This document shows, piece by piece, positions 35,522 through 44,207 of a stretch of DNA of 64,000 nucleotides. The notes below the pieces were generated by a model. It did not search any database and was not told the origin of the DNA. It was given only the letters and a program-made list of their open reading frames with translations. The position numbers were made by a program, and so were the translations under genes. The DNA comes from Crocinitomicaceae bacterium (lineage in GTDB: Bacteria; Bacteroidota; Bacteroidia; Flavobacteriales_D; Crocinitomicaceae), in the NCBI GenBank assembly GCA_016709005.1, contig JADJEU010000002.1, positions 496,001-560,000 of the forward strand. The letters are read 5' to 3'. The stretch's first letter is position 1. Every line of letters begins with the position of its first letter.

Positions 35522-36877
35522 TTAATTGTATTTTACCCTATACATTGAAGTATCACTCAAAATTTCATTCACAGATTCTATTTCTGCCTGTAACCATTTT
35601 TTGTATTCTCGTTTTGTCATAATGGGAATTGGTTGTACAACATAACTTGAGTCACATTTTACATTAGGGTCATTGATCCAATTCTCATCTAAATAAAGTT
35701 CATTTTTGTTGTGCATGAATGAACATAAAAATATATCCGTGAAATTTGGAAAACGACAGGAGCGACACGATTGCAAAGTATTATATTCGCTTGTAAAATG
35801 CTCAAGCACTTGTGCTTCAAAATAATTATTTGGCAAGAAACGTGATATGCTTCCTAGACTAATTGAATCGATGATCTCATGCGCGACAACCTCACCAACA
35901 TCATTAAAGATAAATTTCCAATAAGGTGTTATATAGGTTTTCTTTTCAATTTTACCCGATGATAAATAGGTGAACGATTCTGCAAAAGGAATGTGGTGAT
36001 AATAAAAAGAAGAATTCCAACCTTCATACTTTGAGTGTTCCAGAAGAAAGTATGCTGTATCAATGCCCGGTTCAGTGTCAGTATCAAAACCTTCATATAC
36101 CCTATATACTGGATCATATCCACCACCGTCCCAAATGATCATTTTAGTGCAGCGGGGATAACCGCTCACGTTTACAAAATTCATGTAAAGGGTTGTATCT
36201 GCATAGCTCCTCAATTCAGATCCCACATCCTCATATGTTATAAGTTCAGAAATCACACCGCTTGTATCAAAATCTAATTGTCGCTTTAATATGGATCGAT
36301 TTGCTTCTGTCCACATCTCACTATCTATTGTTGACCATTCCATATAAAATATTTTTCCGTGATTATCCATTTGAAACAGTACAACTATTTTGTAAGTGTT
36401 TAATGTTATTTCTTGTCTCCAGAAGTCTCCATAAATATTCTTCCATGCATATGATACTTTCAGTCTATCAGCTCTGTTCGTGTCCAAAATGCTTAAATCA
36501 TCTAATAGGTCAAAACAAAATGGGGCGCTGTGTTCGTCATTTTTATCGCGTGTTGAATTGTATATGTAATCACAACTTGAATAATACATTTTGTAGCTTT
36601 GAATTTTGCCAGAGGTATAATAATCAACTATCGTTGTCTGTGCTCCGTAATAAGAATCTTCTATTTGGGCATAATGTTTCAATTTTCCATTTTCACCAAA
36701 CGTATAGGCATAGGTAATGCTATATTCTTGTTTCTGAATTTCTGAAATATTCATGGCGTGTATTACAGCTGTATCCCAATGCATTTCATATTCTTGAAGA
36801 TCAATTCCCAAATCAAATTGATAATCATTTTGTGCAATTGAAATTTTTGAAAAACTCAGCCAAATGCTAAAAAGCAA
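35522..36877 (-). CDS. Hypothetical secreted protein
   Basis: About 451 residues. The only plausible initiator is TTG 36877, giving MLFSIWLSFSKISIAQND, a hydrophobic leader lacking basic residues, so the N-terminus may be misread or slightly longer. The body is rich in aromatic residues and beta-strands, with repeated 'Y..NG' type turns (YAYTFGENGKLKHYAQIED, YYTSGKIQSYKMYYSS, YLSSGKIEKKTYITPYWKFIFNDVGEV) recalling degenerate YD/MORN-like antitoxin-type repeats. CRSCRF near residue 385 could be a disulfide pair. I recognise no family. Codon use looks native, and the gene stands alone. Confidence 0.5.
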   Translation of the reverse strand: MLFSIWLSFSKISIAQNDYQFDLGIDLQEYEMHWDTAVIHAMNISEIQKQEYSITYAYTFGENGKLKHYAQIEDSYYGAQTTIVDYYTSGKIQSYKMYYSSCDYIYNSTRDKNDEHSAPFCFDLLDDLSILDTNRADRLKVSYAWKNIYGDFWRQEITLNTYKIVVLFQMDNHGKIFYMEWSTIDSEMWTEANRSILKRQLDFDTSGVISELITYEDVGSELRSYADTTLYMNFVNVSGYPRCTKMIIWDGGGYDPVYRVYEGFDTDTEPGIDTAYFLLEHSKYEGWNSSFYYHHIPFAESFTYLSSGKIEKKTYITPYWKFIFNDVGEVVAHEIIDSISLGSISRFLPNNYFEAQVLEHFTSEYNTLQSCRSCRFPNFTDIFLCSFMHNKNELYLDENWINDPNVKCDSSYVVQPIPIMTKREYKKWLQAEIESVNEILSDTSMYRVKYN

Positions 36878-37087
36878 TATGTAAAATTGACAATTGATGT
36901 GGTGAAGAATGAAGTACTAATTTAAGTTATAATGTAATGCAGGATTTTGGTTTCAAATTAAAATAAGACAAAACAAAATTCTTTGAACATTTCAGTGAAA
37001 AAAATGGAATCAGATTCCATATAACTTTATACAAAATACTTAACGTATTAATAATCAATGTTAGCAATTTTGACTTTTGAGTGCGTT

Positions 37088-37825
37088 TTACCTCGTCAAA
37101 ACAATATAATCCTGCAACAAGGTTTTTAGAAACGTCAATTTTTTCTCAGGTACCTCATTCAATTTTAATTCTTGCGCGGCTTTGGTTGCGAGCTCACGAA
37201 CCAATTGTTTGTGCGGTTCATTCGGATATTTTTGAACGCGGCTGATTGCATTTTTGATAAGGATCATGTCTTCATCTGTAAATTTAGCCACGCCCAAATA
37301 CGTAGGTTCGTGCTTAGACCGGTCCATGATGTTCAGGATGTCTTTAATTGAATAGACTTGCTCAGGTTTGTTTTTTACGATTGCTGTTTGCGCCAGAATA
37401 TCACCCAGTCGCTGACCTTTTTCTGTACTTGCAATAAATATAGCAGCCACAGATCCGGCTGAAATCCAAAAATCAATGATACGGAATGCCCAACGCATCG
37501 CATAATCTGAGAGTGTTGCGTTTTCACCATTGAGTTTAATAACCCGTATTCCCATAGCCAGTTTACCCACAGTTTGCCCTTTTAGAAGATACTCCATCAG
37601 TACACTGTAAAATAAAACTGGAAGCATCAGAATATAAAAAATAACAGTAGCCATGCTGAAATCCCAGGTTTCAAGACCAAATGCAAGGCTAACAAAAAAG
37701 ACAATCAGATAGTAGGCCAGCATCACCAGTAAGTCTAAAAACGAAGCCACGCCTCTGTTCATGACAGTTGCTGCTTCGTAGTCAATGCCTACATTGTGAG
37801 AGGTTATGATGTCGATTGTCTTCAT
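37088..37825 (-). CDS. RDD-family membrane protein
   Basis: 245 residues. The RDD domain occupies about residues 20-165: an Arg near the start (NRGVASFLDLLVMLAYYLIVFF), then 'LKGQTVGKLAMGIRVIKLNGE', and ALRWAFRIIDFW-like 'YAMRWAFRIIDFWISAG' with a basic 'GQRLGDILAQTAIVKN' tail, with three helices. The C-terminal 80 residues are soluble and helical (DEDMILIKNAISRVQKYPNEPHKQLVRELATKAAQEL). RDD proteins are poorly defined; some are ion antiporters. It is divergent from the small acidic protein gene at 37975. Confidence 0.85.
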   Translation of the reverse strand: MKTIDIITSHNVGIDYEAATVMNRGVASFLDLLVMLAYYLIVFFVSLAFGLETWDFSMATVIFYILMLPVLFYSVLMEYLLKGQTVGKLAMGIRVIKLNGENATLSDYAMRWAFRIIDFWISAGSVAAIFIASTEKGQRLGDILAQTAIVKNKPEQVYSIKDILNIMDRSKHEPTYLGVAKFTDEDMILIKNAISRVQKYPNEPHKQLVRELATKAAQELKLNEVPEKKLTFLKTLLQDYIVLTR

Positions 37826-37927
37826 TGGATCAGCACGAATTTATAAAAACTTAGCTTAGCAAGTACATAGCCATGCCCACTGATTAACGAATATTTCAAA
37901 GTAAAAGAGACTATTTTTGGGAGATAC

Positions 37928-37958
37928 TTGCCATCATTGGATAGAATAGTTAATTTTG
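37928..37958 (+). promoter_or_regulatory. Putative Bacteroidota promoter (TTG-N20-TAATTTTG)
   Basis: TTG at 37928-37930 and TAATTTTG at 37951-37958 are 20 nt apart, the best -33/-7 match in the window. The -7 box ends 16 nt before ATG 37975. Confidence 0.55.
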
Positions 37959-37974
37959 GGCAAAATTTTTTTAC

Positions 37975-38334
37975 ATGACACGAGCAGAATCGAATGCGAA
38001 AATTGACAAGTTGATTGCACAACTCGAAAAAGAATTCAATGCGGACAAAATTATTCCAGCCTTGATGGACCTGAGAGAAGATGCTTTGAAAGATGAAGAT
38101 CCTTTGCTTGCTAAATCATTCCGCCTGGCTGCTGAATACATCAAAGAAAATGATTGCTTTGATCATACCGTAGAAAAAGAAGAGAATGAAGAAGGCGAGG
38201 AGTTTTTATTAGAGCCGGGATCAGACAGCGAAAACCTGATCTATTTCTTACAACTCATCAAAAAATCTGAAAACAAATTCAACCGTGAAGAGATTAAAGA
38301 GATGCGTACTTTTCTAAAATTGAAATTGTACTAG
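37975..38334 (+). CDS. Small acidic helical protein of unknown function
   Basis: 119 residues, no signal peptide, strongly acidic in the middle (KEENEEGEEFLLEPGSDSE) and otherwise predicted helical (LIAQLEKEFNADKIIPALMDLREDALK). A good promoter upstream and a strong terminator downstream show it is a monocistronic real gene. I recognise no domain. The highly charged cytosolic character would suit a small adaptor or chaperone-like protein, but nothing in the sequence proves that. Confidence 0.65.
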   Translation: MTRAESNAKIDKLIAQLEKEFNADKIIPALMDLREDALKDEDPLLAKSFRLAAEYIKENDCFDHTVEKEENEEGEEFLLEPGSDSENLIYFLQLIKKSENKFNREEIKEMRTFLKLKLY

Positions 38335-38358
38335 TCAACGGTTAATCTAATTGATATT

Positions 38359-38393
38359 AAACCTGCACCTGAAAAGGCTGCAGGTTTTTTTTT
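38359..38393 (+). terminator. Intrinsic terminator
   Basis: AAACCTGCA and TGCAGGTTT form a 9-bp stem with an 11-nt loop, followed by a run of Ts (to 38393). It follows the acidic protein gene by 24 nt. Confidence 0.88.
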
Positions 38394-38516
38394 GAATCAA
38401 ATAAGCATCATGCGGGTGGGAGCACTCCGTCGGGAAAACGGGCTAATGTCTGGCCTACAAATCAAACAATTTGCGACCAATTAACCGAATTTTCAAAAAA
38501 TGGAATAGCACAAAAC

Positions 38517-38547
38517 AAAAAAGTCCTCCCGAATTGGGAAGACTTTT
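38517..38547 (-). terminator. Intrinsic terminator for the lipoprotein gene at 38576
   Basis: On the minus strand AAAAGTCTTCCC pairs with GGGAGGACTTTT around a 5-nt loop and ends in TTTTTTG. The structure is nearly symmetric and may work in both directions. Confidence 0.8.
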
Positions 38548-38575
38548 CAAAAATATCTTTCAGACGATTTGTCTT

Positions 38576-39139
38576 TTATTTTGCGATTTGTTTTGCAGAG
38601 CGAATGGTTTTCACCATGTCTTCAATGATTGGTTTAAAGTTTCCGTCTTCGTGTGAGCGCAATACGTAAGTGTATCCGTCAACCGTGGTTTCACCGTAGC
38701 AATGATATGTTGTTTTACCACCTTGTCCTTCGTGAAGCTCACGTTTGTACATAATCAATTTTGGTTCGTCAATGATGTACTCTGTTACAAAAATTCGTTG
38801 CAAACCATCCAGACGTTTTTTCTCTTCACTTACTTTATTTTGTTCTTTTCCAAAATCTTCAATGATCAAGTGAAACTGAGGACCAATTTTAACATCCCAA
38901 AGGTAATCACCATCAAAATGCTCAATGGTAGGTTCAATTGATGCGCCTGTTTGTGAAGCCACATTCGGTAACATGATTTGCATATTCAATCCCTCACCCT
39001 CAAGAGACATCTCATTCATGTCACTGAAATCAACAGTCGAAGTGTCCGTTACATCAGTTGTATCAGTGGTTTCACCAGAACCTCCGCATGCACTAAGCAG
39101 CAGGAGTGAGAATGATCCAAGGATGAGAACTTTTTTCAT
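38576..39139 (-). CDS. Hypothetical lipoprotein
   Basis: 187 residues. MKKVLILGSFSLLLLSACGGSGE has a clear lipobox (LSAC), followed by a Thr/Asp spacer (ETTDTTDVTDTSTVD). The globular part (from about residue 45) has alternating strands and helices (LNMQIMLPNVAS, YLWDVKIGPQFHLIIEDF, TTYHCYGETTVDGYTYVLRSHEDGN) and ends in a helix (IEDMVKTIRSAKQIAK). I recognise no family. It probably sits on the periplasmic face of the outer or inner membrane. Monocistronic, with its own terminator. Confidence 0.7.
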   Translation of the reverse strand: MKKVLILGSFSLLLLSACGGSGETTDTTDVTDTSTVDFSDMNEMSLEGEGLNMQIMLPNVASQTGASIEPTIEHFDGDYLWDVKIGPQFHLIIEDFGKEQNKVSEEKKRLDGLQRIFVTEYIIDEPKLIMYKRELHEGQGGKTTYHCYGETTVDGYTYVLRSHEDGNFKPIIEDMVKTIRSAKQIAK

Positions 39140-39369
39140 GTGATTGGCTTTGATAATTAATCCTTTAACTTAAAATTTCAGGAATTGTGATGCAAAGTAA
39201 AGAAAAAAAATCTGTTTGGCGAAGAAAACCGCAAAAAACAGCATCGATAAAGTGAGTCACAAACCACATTTTGCGCTATCTCACCAATATAAGACGAGAA
39301 TTAAAAAGTGTTAAATCTGAACTTATAAAGCGATTTACGTAACTTTACACTCAACCGAAAATTGATTAC

Positions 39370-39805
39370 ATGCCCGTCTCAGTCTGCCGAAAAGCTCATT
39401 TCAATGCTGCACATCGTTTGCACAACCCTGCTTTTTCAGAAAGTGAAAATCAATCACTCTTTGGCAAATGCAATAATCCCAATTTTCACGGGCACAATTA
39501 CACGCTAGAAGTTTGGGTAAAAGGTGAAATAGATCCGCAGACCGGTTATGTCATTGATCTTAAAATTTTAAAAGATCTGATTGAATCTGAAATCGAAGAC
39601 AGATTTGATCACAAAAACCTCAACCTTGACACAGCTGAATTCAAAACTCTGAATCCAACCGCAGAAAATATTTGCGTTGTCTGTTGGAAATTGATTGCGC
39701 ACAAAAGTGGGCAAATCCAGCACAATTTGAGTTTAAAAGTCTCGAACGTCTTTGTTTAATGAAACTGACCTGGCAACTCATTGCTGGGAGTACGAGGGTG
39801 AATAA
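39370..39805 (+). pseudogene. 6-pyruvoyl-tetrahydropterin synthase/QueD-family protein with a C-terminal frameshift
   Basis: ATG 39370 gives MPVSVCRKAHFNAAHRL, HGHNYTLEVWV, IDLKILKD and FDHKNLN, which supply the three zinc histidines and the catalytic residues of the PTPS/QueD fold (dihydroneopterin triphosphate to 6-carboxy- or 6-pyruvoyl-tetrahydropterin). As written the frame ends at 39759 with LSLKVSNVFV. A +1 frame directly after encodes NETDLATHCWEYEGE and stops at 39805. Removing one T from the runs at 39751-39757 restores a 144-residue protein whose end matches the family's 'VxLYETxxxxxxYxG' C-terminus. The truncated form would lose the last strand. The following secreted-protein gene begins within these last codons (GTG 39798). 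Confidence 0.8.
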
Positions 39806-40902
39806 AATTTCACGTGCCGAAAAATCATCAAATAGGTATTCGTTTTTGCTGTTAGCGCGTTGTTCTACTATGGTTTCCGGATTCCTTCAATCCTTTTGAA
39901 ACAGCAGCTCAAAATTACATCACCAATTACGGCTTTGAAGGACCAGACGGAATTGAAGTAATTCCAGAAGACTGGTTTGCAGGTTGTGGCGTGATGAATA
40001 CGCCTGACACGCAGCCTGGCTGGTGGAATGTAGAAAACAAACCACAAGAAGGAAACTCATACATCAGTCTCTTGTTTAAAGAAGATGGCACCACTGAATC
40101 TGTCTACCAAAAATTAGCAACACCGCTTCAGGCGGGGGCATGCTACCTCATCCAAATTCAATTAGCACAAGCTTGTCAAGATAGTTTGTCAGATCTGTTT
40201 CCGTATGATCTCAATCACCCGGGTGATTTGATTATTCGTGGATCGACAAGTTACGGTTGTAATAATGGTCAGATTTTGGCAGCATTTGAACAGATTTCAA
40301 ATTGCGAATGGAAAACATATTACGCAATCTTTCAAGCAGACTCCTCCATAAACTATATACATGTTGAATTCGAAAAAGGAACTTCAGTTTTTCAAAACGG
40401 ATCAGTTTTAATTGATGAATTTATTTTAGAAGATATACATCCATTTCCGGATGAAACAGTCGAACTGGATTATGAAAGCAATGTAACACTAACATCTAAA
40501 GTAGAGGGAACTGATTATTACTGGCATCAGAATGACAGCTTGATTGCAAGTGATACAAATTCTATAACTGTAGCGCTGAACTATAACAGCATTGTGACGC
40601 TTTCTTATTTCGCAGATGATGGATGTTTGGTCAATGAAAAGTTTATCCTGTATGTAAAACCAAAAGTTCCGAACATTATCACACCCATCAACAACGATGG
40701 TATCAATGATGTTTTCTATATTTTTGGATTATTGGAAGAATCTACGCTCTATGTTTTAAACCGCTGGGGCAATGTTGTTTTTACAGAAAATGATTATCAG
40801 AATAATTGGTCGCCGCACGATTTAACAGCTGGTGTATATTTCTACAGATTGGATTTGAAAGACTCTGGCCGAATTTTTCAAGGCATGTTTTATATTCAAT
40901 AA
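39798..40902 (+). pseudogene. Secreted protein with T9SS type B sorting domain, frameshifted near the N-terminus
   Basis: GTG 39798 overlaps the restored pterin synthase end by 8 nt and starts MNKISRAEKSSNRYSFLLLA, the basic and hydrophobic parts of a signal peptide. That frame stops at 39897-39899. The mature protein lies in the +1 frame: ETAAQNYITNYGFEGPDGIEVIPEDW... through 40902. Dropping one base between about 39853 and 39897 fuses them (about 367 residues). The mature part opens with the 'N.GFE...W' pattern of Bacteroidota surface proteins. It has an immunoglobulin-like middle and ends in a gliding-motility type C-terminal domain (VPNIITPINNDGINDVFYIFG...NRWGNVVF...GVYFYRL). A shorter frame from ATG 39991 would lack export signals. 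Confidence 0.75.
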
Positions 40903-41786
40903 TACGTATACGAATCATACTTTATTATAGTCATCACCTGACTTGCTACATCACGCATGATGATAGCCGTAAGCAAAGGACTTTCTGAATCATATACATA
41001 TTGAAATTCTGTTTTATAAATTTCATTTTCGTAATATTTCATAGCAAAAATATTTCCACTTGCATCGTATTCATATTCGTATCGGTCTGAGAAATTAGCA
41101 GCGATCGAGTTCTCGTATTTTTTCTCGATGAGTTTTCCCGCATCATCATACTTAAAAAAATGTGAGGACTTGCCCGGTCCGCTTTTCTGATAGGCGGTTT
41201 GCTCAAGTAATCTTCCCGAATCATCAAAATAAAAAAACTCTTCCTTGTAAACGATTCCTGAATTATTGAGATAAAATTTTTTATATGATTTTGAATCCAG
41301 ATCGATGTACTCAAAGTTTTCATAGGATACTTTTTTATCGAGATCAGGAACATGTGTCAAACGATCTTCACCTTGATATTTAGCGGTGCGCAATTCTGAA
41401 TAAATCAATCTGTTTTTATCATCATACCGATAATGATAGGAGCTGTAACCGTAACGATCCGCACTTCTTTTTACAATCAGATTGCTGCGTTCATCCCACA
41501 CATATAAAATGAAGAGCGTATCACCTAACAATGTTTTATATTCAAAGGTTAATTCACCAAAGCGATTAAATTTTAAGTAAGTAAATTCCTTTGTCTCGCG
41601 GATGACATCCATGCTGGCCTTGGTGACAAATGTACCGCTGATTGTTTTGATATTTTGTGATCGCATGAAGGCGCTTGAAAATTCAGGTCTCCCATCAAAT
41701 ACATTGACTTCAGTATTCTGCAGCATCTGTCCATGACTCATAAGTTGAATCAAAATCGTGAACACTATAGCTAACGCTGGTTTCAT
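40896..41786 (-). CDS. Secreted YD-repeat protein
   Basis: I take ATG 41786 (MKPALAIVFTILIQLMSHGQ, signal peptide) rather than the codon three positions earlier; 296 residues. The protein is a run of YD/RHS-like repeats: YHYRYDDKNRLIYSE, FFYFDDSGRLLEQTAYQ, FFKYDDAGKLIEKKYEN, YEYEYDASGNIFAMKYYE. Such repeats form a beta-hairpin spiral; in large RHS proteins they make a shell around a toxin. This one is far too short to enclose cargo and has no C-terminal toxin, so a carbohydrate- or surface-binding role is more likely. Its last codons overlap the convergent T9SS gene's stop by 7 nt, leaving no room for separate terminators. Confidence 0.65.
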   Translation of the reverse strand: MKPALAIVFTILIQLMSHGQMLQNTEVNVFDGRPEFSSAFMRSQNIKTISGTFVTKASMDVIRETKEFTYLKFNRFGELTFEYKTLLGDTLFILYVWDERSNLIVKRSADRYGYSSYHYRYDDKNRLIYSELRTAKYQGEDRLTHVPDLDKKVSYENFEYIDLDSKSYKKFYLNNSGIVYKEEFFYFDDSGRLLEQTAYQKSGPGKSSHFFKYDDAGKLIEKKYENSIAANFSDRYEYEYDASGNIFAMKYYENEIYKTEFQYVYDSESPLLTAIIMRDVASQVMTIIKYDSYTYY

Positions 41787-41906
41787 GGTTTGCAAAAGAA
41801 CAACGAATTCAAATCAAATACTGTGCCCGCAATGAGAAAAGACTAACATCAGATTGAGGATAAACGGTGGATATTTTCAAAGAAAAACGCGAAACTCAAA
41901 AATTGG

Positions 41907-41914
41907 TACATTTG
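41907..41914 (+). promoter_or_regulatory. Putative -7 box (TACATTTG) 7 nt before ATG
   Basis: TACATTTG is followed by CACCATC and then ATG 41922, another case where the mRNA would begin at or next to the start codon. Confidence 0.45.
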
Positions 41915-41921
41915 CACCATC

Positions 41922-42860
41922 ATGAAATTAAAACAAATTCTATTGGGACTAATTTCATTGCTGGCATTTGTGTCATACAGCAATGAACAAGCTCCGTCAA
42001 AATATAAAACAAAGTATATTTTAATTCTGATCATGGACGGTCCGCGCTGGTCAGAAACCTGGGGAGATTCTACCCATCAATACATACCGCGCATGGCAAA
42101 TGATATGGCACCACATGGTATTATATCAACTGGATTTAGAAATAATGGCCCTACCTATACCAATGCGGGACACGTTGCTATCACGACGGGTTTTTACGAA
42201 AAAATTAAAAACAATGGATTGGAATTTCCCAAACATCCTTCCATTTTTCAATACTGGCGCAAGCAAACAGGTAAAGCGCAAACCGCTGCCTGGGTGATTA
42301 CCAGTAAAGATAAATTAGGAATTTTATCAGATTGCAAAGACAAAGACTGGAAAGGAAAATACAGACCAACACCAGATTGTGGCTTGAATGGATTGTACAC
42401 AACGTACAGGTCAGACCAAACAACGTATGAGCACACCATTGCTGCACTTGAAACTGCACACCCTGAATTGGTACTTGTCAATTTTCAGCATCCTGATTCT
42501 TGGGGACATGCAAACAACTGGGAGAAATATCTTGCCACAACAAAAGTTTCAGATGAATTGATTTACCAGATTTTTGAATACGTGCGTACGAATGAATTTT
42601 ACAAAGATCAAACTACGATTTTTGTTACCAATGACCATGGCAGACATTTGGACGGCCACAAAGATGGATTTGTATCACACGGCGACAATTGTGAAGGCTG
42701 CCGCAGAATCAATTTCTTTGCTTATGGGCCGGATTTCAAAAAAAATGTCATCATTGATACACCTGGTGATTTGATTGATATACCGGTTACAATTGGAGAA
42801 ATGATGGGCTTTCAGATTGAAGGAGCCAAAGGTCGTGTGATGACTGAATTATTCAATTGA
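41922..42860 (+). CDS. Secreted alkaline phosphatase/nucleotide pyrophosphatase-superfamily enzyme
   Basis: 312 residues with signal peptide MKLKQILLGLISLLAFVSYS. Metal-binding and catalytic elements of the phosphodiesterase/sulfatase superfamily appear in order: ILIMDGPRWSET (first Asp), GPTYTNAGHVAITTG (Thr nucleophile), HPDSWGHANNWEKY (Asp/His), VTNDHGRH (Asp/His) and SHGDNCEGC (His). It thus should bind two zinc ions and cleave phosphate esters in the periplasm. The Cys pair in CEGC and the short length (no large insertions) separate it from classic NPPs, and the substrate is unknown. The gene stands alone with its own promoter. Confidence 0.8.
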   Translation: MKLKQILLGLISLLAFVSYSNEQAPSKYKTKYILILIMDGPRWSETWGDSTHQYIPRMANDMAPHGIISTGFRNNGPTYTNAGHVAITTGFYEKIKNNGLEFPKHPSIFQYWRKQTGKAQTAAWVITSKDKLGILSDCKDKDWKGKYRPTPDCGLNGLYTTYRSDQTTYEHTIAALETAHPELVLVNFQHPDSWGHANNWEKYLATTKVSDELIYQIFEYVRTNEFYKDQTTIFVTNDHGRHLDGHKDGFVSHGDNCEGCRRINFFAYGPDFKKNVIIDTPGDLIDIPVTIGEMMGFQIEGAKGRVMTELFN

Positions 42861-43021
42861 TTTCAACAATCTATTTCATTTTTACCAAGGGTTAAAATCC
42901 ATTCAGCTCTGTTAATTAATCGTGTTAGCACATTCTTATTGATCTGTTAAAGAATAAATTAAGGCGTCAATAACTTTGTCCGAAATAATTATTTTCAGGG
43001 AGATTCTTATAATTAATTCCC

Positions 43022-43029
43022 TATATTTG
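43022..43029 (+). promoter_or_regulatory. Putative -7 box (TATATTTG) for the dksA-like/lspA operon
   Basis: TATATTTG ends 13 nt before ATG 43043. A second match, TAACTTTG, is at 42971-42978, so two start points are possible. Confidence 0.45.
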
Positions 43030-43042
43030 CCGCTTTACAAAA

Positions 43043-43429
43043 ATGACGAAAATGGCAGAGTTAGTAAGATATTCAGATAAGGACTTAGCAATGTTCAAAA
43101 AGATTATTGAAGAAAAATTAGTGGAAGCTAAAGAAGATCTTCAATTATTAAAAGGACAACTCGACCACAGTGATGATCACGGAACAGATGATACCGGTCG
43201 CTCTTTCAACATGATGGAAGATGGATCTGAAACCATGTCGCGTGAAGAGATGGCGCAACTTGCATCACGTCAGGAAAAATTCATCCAGAATCTTCAAAAT
43301 GCATTAATCCGCATTGAAAATAAAACCTACGGAGTTTGCCGTGCAACCGGTAAACTCATCAGCAAAGAGCGTTTGAAACTTGTTCCGCACGCTACGCTAA
43401 GTATTGAAGGAAAAAATGCGCAAGGCTAA
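43043..43429 (+). CDS. TraR/DksA-family protein without a canonical zinc finger
   Basis: 128 residues (or 125 from ATG 43052). An N-terminal coiled coil (KDLAMFKKIIEEKLVEAKEDLQLLKGQL) is followed by the acidic DD-rich turn (DDHGTDDTGRSFNMMEDGSE) and a second helix (LASRQEKFIQNLQNALIRIENKTYG). The C-terminal finger reads VCRATGKLISKERLKLVPHATLSIEG: only one cysteine of the four-Cys DksA motif remains, as in other Bacteroidota homologues. DksA proteins bind the RNA polymerase secondary channel. Here zinc binding is unlikely and the fold must be held otherwise. The next gene, lspA, starts 6 nt later. Confidence 0.85.
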   Translation: MTKMAELVRYSDKDLAMFKKIIEEKLVEAKEDLQLLKGQLDHSDDHGTDDTGRSFNMMEDGSETMSREEMAQLASRQEKFIQNLQNALIRIENKTYGVCRATGKLISKERLKLVPHATLSIEGKNAQG

Positions 43430-43435
43430 TCCTTT

Positions 43436-44131
43436 GTGGGTAAAAAAGTAATCTTTCTCATTCTCGGAATTCTGGTTATTGATCAGCTTGTAAAGGTATG
43501 GATCAAAACCACTATGTATCCGCATGAAACCGTTGGCATCATTGATGGTTTCTTCCAGCTCTATTATATTGAAAATCGTGGAATGGCATTTGGAACCACA
43601 CTGGGTGCAGGAGCCGGTCCAAAATATGCACTTTCTATTTTCAGATTGATTGCGATTATTGCAATCGCATATTATCTGGTCAAAAACTTAAAAGACAAAA
43701 ACACGCATCGCGGTTTAATCATTGCCATGGCCCTCATTTTTGCAGGTGCCACCGGTAATCTGATCGATGGCATGTTCTACGATTATATTTTTGATATTGA
43801 TCCAAATGTTGCCTGGAACTGGGCAATTGACAGCAATGAAAATTTTGTGATTGATGAATTTGGAAATCCTACTTTAAGACCTAATGGATTCTTGCTAGGC
43901 AGCGTAGTTGATATGTTTCAGTTCACTGTGAAATGGCCGTCTTGGATGCCATTTAAATTAGCCGGTAAAGAAGTTTTTGGCGCGATTTGGAATGTTGCAG
44001 ATGTTTCGATTTCTACCGGAGTTGGGCTCATTATTCTCAGATACAGAACCTACTTCAGAAAACCAGAACCTGTTGCTGAAAACACAGATCAATCTGCAGA
44101 CCTAAAAACTGACACTAGTTCAGAAAATTAA
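43436..44131 (+). CDS. lspA: Lipoprotein signal peptidase (signal peptidase II)
   Basis: 231 residues starting at GTG 43436. VIFLILGILVIDQLVKVWIK is the first helix with the conserved Asp, then YIENRGMAFG (conserved Asn-x-Gly-x-AF). The catalytic aspartates lie in ATGNLIDGMFYD and WNVADVSISTG. The inserted loop between them (about residues 125-165, rich in Asn/Asp) is longer than in E. coli, typical for the phylum. An unstructured polar tail (PVAENTDQSADLKTDTSSEN) ends it. It cleaves signal peptides of prolipoproteins at the +1 Cys; at least seven lipobox proteins in this window would be substrates. Co-transcribed with the dksA-like gene. Confidence 0.95.
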   Translation: MGKKVIFLILGILVIDQLVKVWIKTTMYPHETVGIIDGFFQLYYIENRGMAFGTTLGAGAGPKYALSIFRLIAIIAIAYYLVKNLKDKNTHRGLIIAMALIFAGATGNLIDGMFYDYIFDIDPNVAWNWAIDSNENFVIDEFGNPTLRPNGFLLGSVVDMFQFTVKWPSWMPFKLAGKEVFGAIWNVADVSISTGVGLIILRYRTYFRKPEPVAENTDQSADLKTDTSSEN

Positions 44132-44207
44132 ACCAAAAATTAGTTTGTTCTCGTAATTCCTGTAACCAATCTCTGCTCATGCATTATCCTCAAAAAAGGG
44201 AGGAGTT

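Noticed and set aside
35317..35622. 101-codon plus-strand frame downstream of the tRNA gene
   Set aside because: Its end is antisense to the 35522-36877 gene, composition is hydrophobic and irregular, and no start context supports it.
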